Of a stretch of 64,000 bases of DNA, positions 1 through 7,606 are shown piece by piece. The notes under the pieces are model-generated. The model was given only the letters and a program-made list of their open reading frames with translations. It did not search any database and was not told the origin of the DNA. The position numbers and the translations under genes are program-made. The stretch is from an uncultured Acidobacteriaceae bacterium (GTDB lineage: Bacteria > Acidobacteriota > Terriglobia > Terriglobales > Acidobacteriaceae). The first letter of the stretch is position 1, and every line of letters begins with the position of its first letter. Location of the stretch: NCBI GenBank assembly GCA_937879855.1, contig CALFMO010000006.1, positions 538,918-602,917 of the forward strand, read 5' to 3'.

Positions 1-172
1 CGCCGGCTTCGGCCAGCACCAGAACCGGCACATCTCTTTGCGCAAGCTCTCGGATCACTGCTTCCACCGGACGCATGCTCGCACTCACGCCTTCTACAAA
101 GGCGAGCTCGGCCGGTTCAGCCGGCGCGCTATCTTCACTCCGACTAGCACTATTGGGTAAGAACTTACCCAT
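1..172 (-). CDS. Sigma-54-dependent activator, 5' part only (runs off window)
   Basis: Reading minus from an ATG at 172 gives 57 codons before the window edge. After a variable, Ser/Ala/Glu-rich N-terminus, the stretch VEGVSASMRPVEAVIRELA then VPVLVLAEAG matches the opening of a sigma-54 AAA+ domain just before Walker A (usually GESGTGKE). There is no receiver domain before it. The gene diverges from the exosortase gene and has its own sigma-54-type promoter candidate at 235-250. The family opens promoters bound by sigma-54 RNA polymerase. Only the N-terminus is visible, so the GAFTGA loop and the HTH cannot be checked. The usual GES is AEA here, which may reduce ATP binding or mark a divergent paralogue. 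Confidence 0.75.
   Translation of the reverse strand, partial: MGKFLPNSASRSEDSAPAEPAELAFVEGVSASMRPVEAVIRELAQRDVPVLVLAEAG
155..170. promoter_or_regulatory. Perfect inverted repeat over a start codon
   Basis: GGGTAAG-AA-CTTACCC is a 7-bp perfect inverted repeat covering codons 1-6 of the partial sigma-54 activator gene and sharing a base with its ATG. It could be an mRNA hairpin limiting translation initiation or a protein operator. The sequence alone does not decide which. Confidence 0.4.
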
Positions 173-555
173 TTTTACCTTTCCCCTGATTCTTCACTGT
201 TACCCGAACTGTCGCTGATCCCCATCCCGTTAACTGCACGAGAATGGCCACTGCGGCGATCGTACCAACCAAACTGGATCGACCATTGTACTCTATATTT
301 TCAATAACTTAGAGACCAAAAAATCAAGTCGGAGGGAGATAATGCAAGTTAAGGAGGGTGCCGAGTGCCGAAGCGTGTTGGGTTTGTGGGAAAACATTTT
401 CACACTATTGGCGGCTTCCCCTTTTGCACCGAATATCGAGCAGTCAGCTAAAAGAACTCTGAACCAGGTTCGCACGCCCTGACCAAACCGGAATGCCATT
501 TCGGTGCGACGGCAGCTTCCAGTTAACAGGACGGCTTCATAGATAGGAGTTTGCG
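173..555. other. Divergent intergenic region between sigma-54 activator and exosortase genes
   Basis: These 383 bp contain no convincing gene. A 68-codon minus-strand ORF inside has no family resemblance and no ribosome binding site. The region holds a sigma-54-type element for the leftward gene (235-250). For the rightward gene it holds a purine-rich ribosome binding site, AGGAG at 545-549, six bases before the TTG start of the exosortase. No clear sigma-70 promoter for the rightward gene was found. Confidence 0.6.
235..250 (-). promoter_or_regulatory. Sigma-54 (-24/-12) promoter candidate for the partial activator gene
   Basis: On the minus strand the sequence is TGGCCATTCTCGTGCA. It has the invariant GG and GC ten bases apart and TGGC/TGCA ends. 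The predicted start point near 224 would give a leader of about 50 nt before the ATG at 172. The same TGG-N9-TGCW pattern recurs at three more places in the island. Confidence 0.5.
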
Positions 556-1503
556 TTGCACGGGTGCGCGGTTTCGCTTATTCTCGGTATTTCTCCAACA
601 TTCCGCTTGAATCCACAGGTGCAAACCGAGCCCTCGACCTTGCGCACGGCATCCCCGGCGCCAAGTGCGGTGCCGTTATGGCAGCTCGGTATTCTGGCAG
701 CCGCTTCTGTCTGGCTTTACTGGCACACACTGGCGCATCTCCTCTGGCAGTGGTGGACGGATCCGAATTTCTCTCACGGATTTTTTGTTCCTCTCTTCTC
801 CGCCTTCGTCATCTGGCAGGAGCGTCATCGCCTTGCCCGCATCACGCCACAGCCCTCGTGGACTGGCCTAATCGTGCTGTTGGCTGGCTTGGGAGTGCTC
901 GTCGTCGGCCGATTGGGAGCGGAACTCTTCCTCGACCGCTCTTCGCTGCTGCTGGTCATCGCTGGAGTCGTCATCCTTTTTCTGGGATGGAATCTGTTTC
1001 GCGCCGTGCTGTTTCCGTGGGCATTCCTGCTGCTGATGATTCCCATCCCACAGATTGTTTTCAACCAGATTACATTCCCGTTGCAGTTGCTTGCCTCAAA
1101 GGTGGCTGCCGCGGTGCTGCCGGTGCTGGGAGTTCCCATTCTGCGCGAAGGTAACGTGATCAACCTGCCGTCGATGGCTCTTGAGGTCGCCGAGGCGTGC
1201 AGCGGCATTCGCTCTCTGATGTCGCTGGTGACGCTCGCCATCATCTATGGATATCTGATGGAAAAGCGTATCTGGGTGCGCTGGCTGCTCGCTATAGCGT
1301 CGGTGCCGATCGCCGTCGCCGCCAACAGTATCCGCATCATCGGCACCGGACTGCTCGTGCAGTACTGGGATGCCGACAAGGCTGAGGGATATTTCCACGC
1401 TTCCTGGGGATGGATTATCTTCGTGGTCTCGCTAATCATGCTTTATGCTTTGCACGCGCTAATCCGCATCTTATTTCCTGAGAGAGAAGGCGCCCGGTCA
1501 TGA
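556..1503 (+). CDS. xrt: Exosortase (EpsH/Xrt family transpeptidase)
   Basis: This 315-residue multi-spanning membrane protein has about eight hydrophobic segments from residue 40 on. The exosortase catalytic residues are visible: Cys215 in EACSGIRSL, Arg260 in NSIRIIGTG and His281 in YFHASWG. Exosortases are membrane transpeptidases that cut PEP-CTERM signals and move the protein on to the cell surface or into the exopolysaccharide matrix. The start is TTG at 556, chosen for the AGGAG six bases upstream. The stop overlaps the epsI start by four bases (ATGA), so the two are translationally coupled. A PEP-CTERM substrate lies 3 kb downstream. The subtype (A, B, and so on) cannot be assigned by eye. 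Confidence 0.93.
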   Translation: MHGCAVSLILGISPTFRLNPQVQTEPSTLRTASPAPSAVPLWQLGILAAASVWLYWHTLAHLLWQWWTDPNFSHGFFVPLFSAFVIWQERHRLARITPQPSWTGLIVLLAGLGVLVVGRLGAELFLDRSSLLLVIAGVVILFLGWNLFRAVLFPWAFLLLMIPIPQIVFNQITFPLQLLASKVAAAVLPVLGVPILREGNVINLPSMALEVAEACSGIRSLMSLVTLAIIYGYLMEKRIWVRWLLAIASVPIAVAANSIRIIGTGLLVQYWDADKAEGYFHASWGWIIFVVSLIMLYALHALIRILFPEREGARS

Positions 1504-2147
1504 GCAGTTCCACTCCGCGTTTCGTCGTTGCAACCTTGCTGATTCTTGGCGCCGCCCTGCTTCTGCAAGCCCGCGCCCGCAGCGAGATCTTTCCACCACG
1601 GCTTCCCTTGAAACAGTTTCCCGCGCAGCTAGGCGACTGGACCGGTACCGATGTTGCGATCGACAAGGATGTACTCGAAGTCCTGGGGCCCGGGGACTTT
1701 CTGGTGCGCATCTATCAGAGCCAACAGAAGACGCCATATATCGATTTGTTCATCGCATACTTCCGCAGCCAGCGCGCCGGCGACACCATCCACTCGCCGC
1801 AGCACTGCCTGCCCGGATCCGGTTGGGCGCCGGTCGAGAACAAGCGCATCACCCTCACCATGCCGGGGCACGAACCGTTTCCTGCCAACCGGTATCTCAT
1901 CGCGAAAGGAGACGCCCGCCAGTTCGTTCTTTACTGGTTCTGGGCGCACGACCGCGGCGTCGCCAGCGAATACTGGGCCAAGTTCTATCTGGTCGCGGAT
2001 TCTATCAAGATGAATCGCAGCGACGGCGCCCTGGTCAGAATTACGAGTCCCATGTACCCCGGCGAGACAGCGGACGCGGCGCAGCAGCGGGTTTTTCCTT
2101 TTGCCAGCGAGGTGATGCCTTTACTCGACAACTACATTCCACGCTGA
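1500..2147 (+). CDS. epsI: EpsI-type exosortase-associated protein
   Basis: The 215-residue protein has an N-terminal hydrophobic anchor (about residues 8-25, including VATLLILGAALLLQARA) and then a soluble domain. Its family traits include FPAQLGDWTG near residue 40, VDLFIAYF-like IDLFIAYFRSQRAGDTIHSP and HCLPGSGW. These are hallmarks of the EpsI domain, which is found fused to or beside exosortases. Its biochemical role is unresolved, but it is linked to polysaccharide export and exosortase function. It overlaps the exosortase gene by four bases and was probably made from the same mRNA. The overall length is typical for the family. Confidence 0.9.
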   Translation: MSSSTPRFVVATLLILGAALLLQARARSEIFPPRLPLKQFPAQLGDWTGTDVAIDKDVLEVLGPGDFLVRIYQSQQKTPYIDLFIAYFRSQRAGDTIHSPQHCLPGSGWAPVENKRITLTMPGHEPFPANRYLIAKGDARQFVLYWFWAHDRGVASEYWAKFYLVADSIKMNRSDGALVRITSPMYPGETADAAQQRVFPFASEVMPLLDNYIPR

Positions 2148-2285
2148 TCAGATTTCTCCGCCCTAACTCCCGTCAAGGTATGACTCGAGTAACTACTTTC
2201 GCCAACTGCCCTGCAGTATGATTAGGCCTTGCGTGGAGGCTGGCTTTTGTGCGCTTCCCCGATGGGTCTTTGGAGAATGCTTTCT

Positions 2286-4604
2286 ATGAGTCGCTCTGTT
2301 TCCGCAGGTTTCTTGCTGGCTTGCTCTGTTCTCACCGCAATGGTTACCGGTTGCTCGCGAGATCCCAACGTGCGCAAACAAAAGTATTTGGACAGCGGTG
2401 AAAAATACACCGCCGAGGGCAGATATCGGGAGGCCTCGATCCAGTACTTGAATGCCATTCAGATCGATTCTCGATTCGCGCAGGCGCACTACGATCTCAG
2501 TCAGGCATATCTCAAGCTGGGCGATACGAATCACGCCTTCCAGGAGTTATCGCGCACGGTGGAACTCGCTCCCGATAACTATCGCGCCCATACCGACCTC
2601 GCCAATCTCCTGGACTCGGTAAGGAACCCTGACGGCAGCTCGGTGCCGGACATGCTCAAGCAGGCCAAGATTCACCTCGACATTCTGCGGGAAAAACAGC
2701 CCAATACGGCGGAAACGCATGAGGCATGGGCCAGCTACGATTCGGCCCAAAACAACATCGCCGCCGCCATGCAAGAGATGCAACAGGCCATCGCGGTCGA
2801 CCCGAACCGTTCCGATTCGTATCTCCTGCTCGCGCTTTTCCAACTGCGCGCCGATCTGCCTGATCAAGCCGAGGCCAATTTCAAGAAGGCAACCGAAGTC
2901 AATCCCAAGGCTATGAACGCCCAACTGGCGCTGGGCGGCTTTTATCAGACGCGCAATCGGTTCTCCGAGGCCGAAACGCAGTTCAAACACGCCATCGACG
3001 TCGACCCGAAGAGTCCCGCCCCACGCGCCGCCTATGTTCGCCTATTGATGCAGGAAGGCAAGAAAGCCGAGGTCGAGCCTTTCCTGCTCCAAACCAAAAA
3101 GGATCTTTCCGATAACCGCGAAGGCTACCGCATGCTGGGCGACTTTTATTTCGCTTCCGGCGATCTCGACAAAGCCACCGCCGAGTACGCTTCGCTCTAC
3201 AAAGATCACCCCCGGGATCTGCAGGTCAAGAAGAACTACATCCAGCTTCTGATTTTGAAAAATAGCCTCGACGAAGCAGCGAAATTGAATGACCAGATCC
3301 TCAAGGCTAATTCCAAGGATGTGGACGCTCTCGTCTACAAGGGCCAGATACAAATCCGCCGCAACGATGCGGGCGGCGCCATTGACGCGCTCCAGAACGC
3401 TCTCCGCAATGATGCTGAAAATCCGGTGGCTCACTACCAGTTGGGAAATGCCTTCGCGCTGCAACACAATGAAAGCCGGGCAGAGGCGGAATGGCGGGCT
3501 GCAGTCCACATCCGTCCGAACCTGACCGAGGCTCAACGGTCGCTCGCTGCCCTGGAATTGCGCCGCGGCGATGTGGACGCGGTTATGCAAACCGCGCAAC
3601 AAATCATTACTTCGGACCCTTCTTCTGCCGACGGCTTCCTGTGGAAGGGAGTCGCGGACATGGCCCGCAAGCGTTACAGCGATGCGCAGCAGGACGCTGA
3701 TCAGGCGGTGAAGAGATTGCCAGAGAATCCTGCGCCTTACGTTCTCATGGGCGACATTCAGCTCAATCAGAAACACTATGCTGAAGCCTTGAAGTTCTAC
3801 CAGCAGGCACTCGACAAATCGCCGTCCTCATCTGATGCCCTCAAAGGCGTCATATACACCTATTCAGCGCAAAAAGAATATGACAGGGCAATTGCGGCGG
3901 CCAACGCACAGATCGCCAAATCTCCTAACAACAGCAGCTTCTATGAGCAGCTCGGGACGGTTCTTTACGACGGCAAGAAAGATTTCAAGGACGCTGAGGC
4001 CGCGCTCCGCAAGGCCATTGAGCTAGATAAAAACAACAGTGAGGCTCTGCTGAAATTAGGTAAGTTGCTGGCCGAGCAGGGTGACGTCGACCAAGCCCTT
4101 GCGACTTTCCAAAAGTCGATCAAAGATAATCCCCGCGAAATTTCTTTCTATGTTCTCTCTGGAGAACTCTACGAGAAGAAGAAGGACTGGGATCTGGCCA
4201 AGGCCATGTACCAGCAAGCTCTCAGTATTGTTCCCGATCAGCCGCTTGCTTCCAACAATCTGGCGTACGTGATTCTCCAACAAGGCGGGAACGTCGACGT
4301 TGCAATGGGCCTGGCGCAAACCGCACGCCGTGGCATGCCCGACTCGCCCAATGCAGCTGATACTCTTGGCTGGGCCTACTATCAGAAAGGCATCTATCAG
4401 TCCGCCCTCAGCCAGTTTCAAGAAGCGTTGCGGCTCGGTGAGAAGCATGGCGCGCCGGATGACGCGGACCTCCACTACCATCTCGGCCTCGCCTATCAGA
4501 AAACCAACCAACCCGCCCTCGCACGCCAGCAATTGGAGAAAGCCATCAAGCTGAGCCCCAACAATGCCGATGCCCGCAAGGCCTTGTCAGAGCTTCACGG
4601 TTAG
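2286..4604 (+). CDS. prsT: TPR-repeat lipoprotein of the PEP-CTERM system (PrsT-like)
   Basis: The ORF is open from a TTG at 2229, but the ATG at 2286 fits best. It follows GGAGA at 2272-2276 and begins a textbook lipoprotein signal (MSRSVSAGFLLACS, lipobox VTGC, Cys at residue 23). The mature part, about 750 residues, is almost entirely tetratricopeptide repeats of 34 residues (roughly 20), for example AEANFKKATEVNPKAMNAQL. Long TPR lipoproteins next to exosortase genes form a known family and are thought to scaffold the sorting or export machinery at the outer membrane. The gene is co-oriented with exosortase-epsI after a 138-bp gap and ends just before a strong terminator hairpin. Confidence 0.88.
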   Translation: MSRSVSAGFLLACSVLTAMVTGCSRDPNVRKQKYLDSGEKYTAEGRYREASIQYLNAIQIDSRFAQAHYDLSQAYLKLGDTNHAFQELSRTVELAPDNYRAHTDLANLLDSVRNPDGSSVPDMLKQAKIHLDILREKQPNTAETHEAWASYDSAQNNIAAAMQEMQQAIAVDPNRSDSYLLLALFQLRADLPDQAEANFKKATEVNPKAMNAQLALGGFYQTRNRFSEAETQFKHAIDVDPKSPAPRAAYVRLLMQEGKKAEVEPFLLQTKKDLSDNREGYRMLGDFYFASGDLDKATAEYASLYKDHPRDLQVKKNYIQLLILKNSLDEAAKLNDQILKANSKDVDALVYKGQIQIRRNDAGGAIDALQNALRNDAENPVAHYQLGNAFALQHNESRAEAEWRAAVHIRPNLTEAQRSLAALELRRGDVDAVMQTAQQIITSDPSSADGFLWKGVADMARKRYSDAQQDADQAVKRLPENPAPYVLMGDIQLNQKHYAEALKFYQQALDKSPSSSDALKGVIYTYSAQKEYDRAIAAANAQIAKSPNNSSFYEQLGTVLYDGKKDFKDAEAALRKAIELDKNNSEALLKLGKLLAEQGDVDQALATFQKSIKDNPREISFYVLSGELYEKKKDWDLAKAMYQQALSIVPDQPLASNNLAYVILQQGGNVDVAMGLAQTARRGMPDSPNAADTLGWAYYQKGIYQSALSQFQEALRLGEKHGAPDDADLHYHLGLAYQKTNQPALARQQLEKAIKLSPNNADARKALSELHG

Positions 4605-4642
4605 CAGCGTTTGAAAACTCCGAGCCCTTGTGCCCAAATAAA

Positions 4643-4665
4643 AACCCCGCCTTTGCGGCGGGGTT
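4643..4665. terminator. Bidirectional intrinsic terminator between prsT and the PEP-CTERM gene
   Basis: A perfect 9-bp stem (AACCCCGCC / GGCGGGGTT) with loop TTTGC sits between two convergent genes. Read on the minus strand it is followed by a TTTTTATTT run, so it is strongest for the PEP-CTERM gene. On the plus strand it is followed by CTGTTTTC. Confidence 0.88.
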
Positions 4666-4692
4666 CTGTTTTCGGTCAAGCGCAAAGAAGAC

Positions 4693-5352
4693 TCAGGCCT
4701 TCAGCTTGCGACGGACCACTCCGGCCAGACCAATCAACCCTGTTCCCAAAAGGACCAAGGAGCCCGGTTCAGGAACAACAATGTTCGTGTCTCCGCTGCT
4801 CACTCCGACCGAGCCGTTGAAGAAACCGAGTCCGGTGTTGATGGTCAACTGCACGGTTGAACCAGTTGTCTTAAATCCCGAAGCGGTCATCCCCGACAGG
4901 GCACCATTAAGGCTGTAGCTGTGCGTGCCATCGGCATTGTTAGTCGTGAGCGTCAAATTCACCGGTGACGAAAAAGTTCCTGTGAATATGACGCCGTTTG
5001 GAGCTCCGTTAGAGCCATTGCCGGTGATCATGAACGTTCCGCCAGCTGCGAACGTTGCAACCACGCACGGAGGAATGTTGCCCATAGGTCCCGAACACGT
5101 GCCTGACAAAGAACCGGACATGAGCGCTCCGGTTGTGAAGCTAACGCTGCCCAAGTTGGAACCTGTGATTGATGTCATTGAGGGGATCCCGGTGATCGCA
5201 ATCAACTGTGATCCACTCAACATCAGCGTTGGGCTCGACCCCGACGAGGCAGTCAGGGTTCCCCCAACGTTTGCATAATCGGTGCTGCTGTCCGCAAAGA
5301 CCGCCATCGGCAGGGCCAGTGCCAAGGCAGCGAGTAAGAGGATTTTCTTCAT
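4693..5352 (-). CDS. PEP-CTERM sorting-domain protein
   Basis: The 219-residue secreted protein has a signal peptide (MKKILLLAALALALPMAVFA), a Ser/Thr/Gly-rich beta-type body with no recognised enzyme motif, and a C-terminal sorting signal. The signal consists of VPEPGS, a hydrophobic segment (LVLLGTGLIGLAG) and a basic tail RRKLKA. This is the classic substrate of exosortase, which lies 3 kb away. The start has AGGAG-like CTCCTAGGAG just upstream. A sigma-54 promoter candidate (5454-5469) precedes it, so production is probably conditional. The body's function is unknown, and a structural or matrix role is inference. Confidence 0.92.
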   Translation of the reverse strand: MKKILLLAALALALPMAVFADSSTDYANVGGTLTASSGSSPTLMLSGSQLIAITGIPSMTSITGSNLGSVSFTTGALMSGSLSGTCSGPMGNIPPCVVATFAAGGTFMITGNGSNGAPNGVIFTGTFSSPVNLTLTTNNADGTHSYSLNGALSGMTASGFKTTGSTVQLTINTGLGFFNGSVGVSSGDTNIVVPEPGSLVLLGTGLIGLAGVVRRKLKA

Positions 5353-5410
5353 TTTACTGTCTCCTAGGAGTTACTGCGCCCGAGTCTTATTGTCGAACGA
5401 CGCGTGGCTA

Positions 5411-5441
5411 CACTTCAGGAGCGAAGAACGAGACTGAAGTG
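5411..5441. promoter_or_regulatory. 8-bp inverted repeat in the PEP-CTERM gene leader
   Basis: CACTTCAG (5411-5418) and CTGAAGTG (5434-5441) form a perfect inverted repeat with a 15-base loop. It begins where a sigma-54 transcript from 5454-5469 would start. A 5'-end mRNA stem-loop or a repressor site are both possible. Confidence 0.4.
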
Positions 5442-5453
5442 CAGGGAGTCCAA

Positions 5454-5469
5454 TGCACCTTGAGTACCA
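5454..5469 (-). promoter_or_regulatory. Sigma-54 promoter candidate of the PEP-CTERM gene
   Basis: The minus-strand sequence TGGTACTCAAGGTGCA matches the -24/-12 consensus TGGCACG-N4-TTGCA at about nine of twelve informative positions, including GG and GC at exact spacing. It lies about 100 bp before the start codon and points to it. Confidence 0.6.
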
Positions 5470-5496
5470 AAGTTCGGCCTCTTGTAAGTCACAGTA

Positions 5497-5509
5497 AAAT
5501 AACTACTTA
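5497..5509. repeat. 13-bp word shared with the leader of the SBBP gene
   Basis: AAATAACTACTTA occurs here and again at 13636-13648. Each copy is about 145-148 bp upstream of a minus-strand gene for a secreted protein (starts 5352 and 13488). A shorter version, TAACTACTT, is at 2190-2198 before prsT. It could be an upstream activator site, or chance. Confidence 0.3.
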
Positions 5510-5619
5510 TCATTAATTTCCACGGTTTGGAAATACCGAAAAGTGAAAACATCTGCGCAACGACGCAAACCTGCATGCGGAATCTACACGGGTTACAGTA
5601 GGCATGGGGAGGAAGCACC

Positions 5620-6681
5620 TTAGTCGGCGGCGACTTCTTGCTTGGGATTGTTGGCTTCGCGTCGTTTCGCGACGCGATTCGAAGGTAGGCCGGCGTCGCG
5701 AATCTTATAAAGCAGGGCGCGATAGCTGATGCTCAAAGCGCGCGCCGCCTGTTTTCGGTTCCAATGACAGTTTTGCAGTACTTTGAGGATCACCTTTCGC
5801 TCCAACTCGCGGACGGCTTGGCGAGTCAGCTTTTTGAGCGAAATCTGTCCGTCTACAGGAATTTCCGCATTGAAAAAATGCGTATCCCGCGGCGCCAAGT
5901 CGGTTGCGATCACGTCTTCGTTTCCTAGAATCACGTAGCGCTTGATCAGATTTTCCAGTTCCCGGATGTTTCCTGGCCAGTGGTACTTTCGCAAGTCGGT
6001 CATTAGTTCGTTCGATAACGCATGCGCACGGCAGTTGTATTTCCGGTTGTGATACTCAAGGAAATAATCCACCAATTCGGGAATGTCGCCGGCCCGCTCG
6101 CGCAGCGGAAGCAAATGCAGGTTGACCACGTTGATGCGGTAGAACAAATCCGATCGGAACGTGCCGTTTTCAATTTCCTGTTCGAGTTTACGGTTGGTCG
6201 CGCATACTACGCGCACTTCCACTTTCTTATCGGCCTGCGCCCCGATGCGGCAGAACTGGCCGTCCTGCAACAACTGCAGCAGCTTCGACTGCAGCGGCAT
6301 ATCCAACTCGGAGATCTCATCCAGGAACAGTGTGCCCCGGTGCGCCATTTCTACGCGCCCTGGTTTGGCTCCGTAGGCGCCTGTAAACGCCCCTTTTTCG
6401 TAGCCAAACAACTCGCTTTCCAGCAGTGTTCCCGGAATTGCCGGACAATTCACTTTCACCCAGGGCCCACTTCGCCACGGTGAAGCCGCATGAATCATGC
6501 GCGCGATAATGTCTTTGCCCGTCCCACTCTCTCCCTGGATGAGCACGGGAACATTGGCTCCCGCCAGTTTTGTCAGGCGATCACGCACGGACTGCATCGC
6601 CTCGCTGTGCCCGAAAACGATCGCTTCGGGCGGCATCTCTCCCAGAGGTTGGACAAGCGTATTCAGACTGCCGATTGTCAT
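5620..6681 (-). CDS. Sigma-54-dependent Fis-family activator without receiver domain
   Basis: The 353-residue protein goes straight into a sigma-54 AAA+ domain (about residues 20-255) followed by a Fis-type HTH (about 285-335). Visible motifs are Walker A GESGTGKD (50-57), the sigma-54 contact loop GAFTGA (97-102), Walker B GTLFLDEI and the HTH stretch HWNRKQAARALSISYRALL. With no sensory domain it would be controlled by its own level or by a partner. Its HTH is nearly the same as that of the response regulator at 8527-9933, so both may bind the same sites. A sigma-54 element lies 37-52 bp upstream. It is located directly upstream of the PEP-CTERM gene. Confidence 0.93.
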   Translation of the reverse strand: MTIGSLNTLVQPLGEMPPEAIVFGHSEAMQSVRDRLTKLAGANVPVLIQGESGTGKDIIARMIHAASPWRSGPWVKVNCPAIPGTLLESELFGYEKGAFTGAYGAKPGRVEMAHRGTLFLDEISELDMPLQSKLLQLLQDGQFCRIGAQADKKVEVRVVCATNRKLEQEIENGTFRSDLFYRINVVNLHLLPLRERAGDIPELVDYFLEYHNRKYNCRAHALSNELMTDLRKYHWPGNIRELENLIKRYVILGNEDVIATDLAPRDTHFFNAEIPVDGQISLKKLTRQAVRELERKVILKVLQNCHWNRKQAARALSISYRALLYKIRDAGLPSNRVAKRREANNPKQEVAAD

Positions 6682-6717
6682 GGTTTTTCTACCGCGCAGG
6701 GGGAGAGACTTGATACC

Positions 6718-6733
6718 AGCATCCGGAGAGCCA
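6718..6733 (-). promoter_or_regulatory. Sigma-54 promoter candidate of the activator gene
   Basis: The minus-strand sequence TGGCTCTCCGGATGCT has correct GG/GC spacing and TGGC...TGCT ends. The expected transcript start is about 25 nt before the ATG at 6681, so this activator may be under sigma-54 and autoregulated. Confidence 0.55.
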
Positions 6734-6879
6734 AAAGGCGAATCGCCCTTGGTGAATATCTAAATCTAACTTATGTGATTGAAGACCATCAACTTACCAA
6801 AGAGCCAGCGCAGAAGGCCCTAGTAATCAAAGCTTGATCCCAAGAGTAACATCCCTAACCGACCAGTGCGCAAAATTTT

Positions 6880-7257
6880 TCACACCGCGGAAGCCATCTT
6901 CCGCCGCCGGACATGGGAGTTGCCCGATAGTAGGAGGGGACGTGCAAACTTGAGTCCGAGCAGATAATAGCCTTGGGCAGGCGTGGTGCGGAGGGCTTTG
7001 GCGCGCAAGGCTCGCGACGCCTTCGGCAACAGTGCCAAGGATGCGACCGGCGCACTCGGGATTTCGAGCCGGATCTGAGCAATAGCGGGCAAGACTCGCC
7101 GGATCGCCACCAGCATGCCACCCGCGCTAACGTTCAGGGCGGTGGCAAACTCGAGGAATTCCTTACCCTTCGCGTCCCGGCTGCGAACAAAAACAGGTAT
7201 CGCGAGCGGCAGTCGGGCCCATTTTCGCCGCTCAGTGCCCGCTCTTGTTCCATTCAT
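6880..7257 (-). CDS. PilZ-domain protein (putative c-di-GMP receptor)
   Basis: The 125-residue single-domain protein carries the PilZ signature ERRKWARLPLAIPVFVRSRD near the N-terminus and the downstream NVSAGGML (D/NxSxxG) motif. Both are used to bind cyclic di-GMP. The ATG at 7257 was chosen because AAGGAG sits six bases upstream. A longer in-frame reading from 7308 would start inside the sigma-54 promoter at 7292-7307. PilZ proteins often tune polysaccharide production or motility, which fits the exosortase setting. The target is unknown. Confidence 0.85.
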   Translation of the reverse strand: MNGTRAGTERRKWARLPLAIPVFVRSRDAKGKEFLEFATALNVSAGGMLVAIRRVLPAIAQIRLEIPSAPVASLALLPKASRALRAKALRTTPAQGYYLLGLKFARPLLLSGNSHVRRRKMASAV

Positions 7258-7291
7258 GCAGACTCCTTGAAGTCTTAAACTCTCCGTCGGG

Positions 7292-7307
7292 AGCATCTGA
7301 CGGGCCA
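7292..7307 (-). promoter_or_regulatory. Sigma-54 promoter of the PilZ gene
   Basis: TGGCCCGTCAGATGCT (minus strand) is the best match in the island to TGGCACG-N4-TTGCT, with about ten of twelve positions. Its predicted start point lies about 24 nt before the ATG at 7257. Confidence 0.65.
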
Positions 7308-7484
7308 AATCTCCTGCAAAAAACCTAGCAAACGCGGGTCAAAGCCTGTAGCCTCGGCAACTGCGACCGCGAAACCCGTAAAGAAACGGCGGTTCGCCGT
7401 TGTTATGTTCGCCTTATATTCGTGCTCGACCTTGACGTCGGGTCCAGTTCTGGCGCCGCGAAAGTGCAACCTTTTGCTACACTT

Positions 7485-7500
7485 GGGTAATTCCGTTGCA
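7485..7500 (+). promoter_or_regulatory. Weak sigma-54-like element upstream of the histidine kinase gene
   Basis: GGGTAATTCCGTTGCA has GG and GC ten bases apart and a perfect TTGCA -12 part, but a poor -24 part. It lies just before the sigma-70 promoter at 7508-7536, so the operon may have two promoters. Confidence 0.3.
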
Positions 7501-7507
7501 TTTTCCG

Positions 7508-7536
7508 TTGACAACAATTTGCACCTGACATACGAT
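7508..7536 (+). promoter_or_regulatory. Sigma-70 promoter of the kinase/regulator operon
   Basis: A perfect -35 TTGACA (7508-7513), a 17-bp spacer and a -10 TACGAT (7531-7536) lie about 70 bp before the kinase start codon. The surrounding 7258-7606 gap holds no other gene. Confidence 0.7.
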
Positions 7537-7606
7537 TTTGTAACCGGCATTCGTCTTTGACGACGCGTACGGTCTCCTCTCCCCGTGACTCCTGTGGTTT
7601 TTCTTC

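Noticed and set aside
409..427. Sigma-54-like sequence before the exosortase gene
   Set aside because: The GG and GC are eleven rather than ten bases apart, which is not tolerated in known -24/-12 promoters.
293..499. 68-codon minus-strand ORF upstream of the exosortase
   Set aside because: No ribosome binding site, no recognisable family, and it overlaps the purine-rich leader of the divergent genes.
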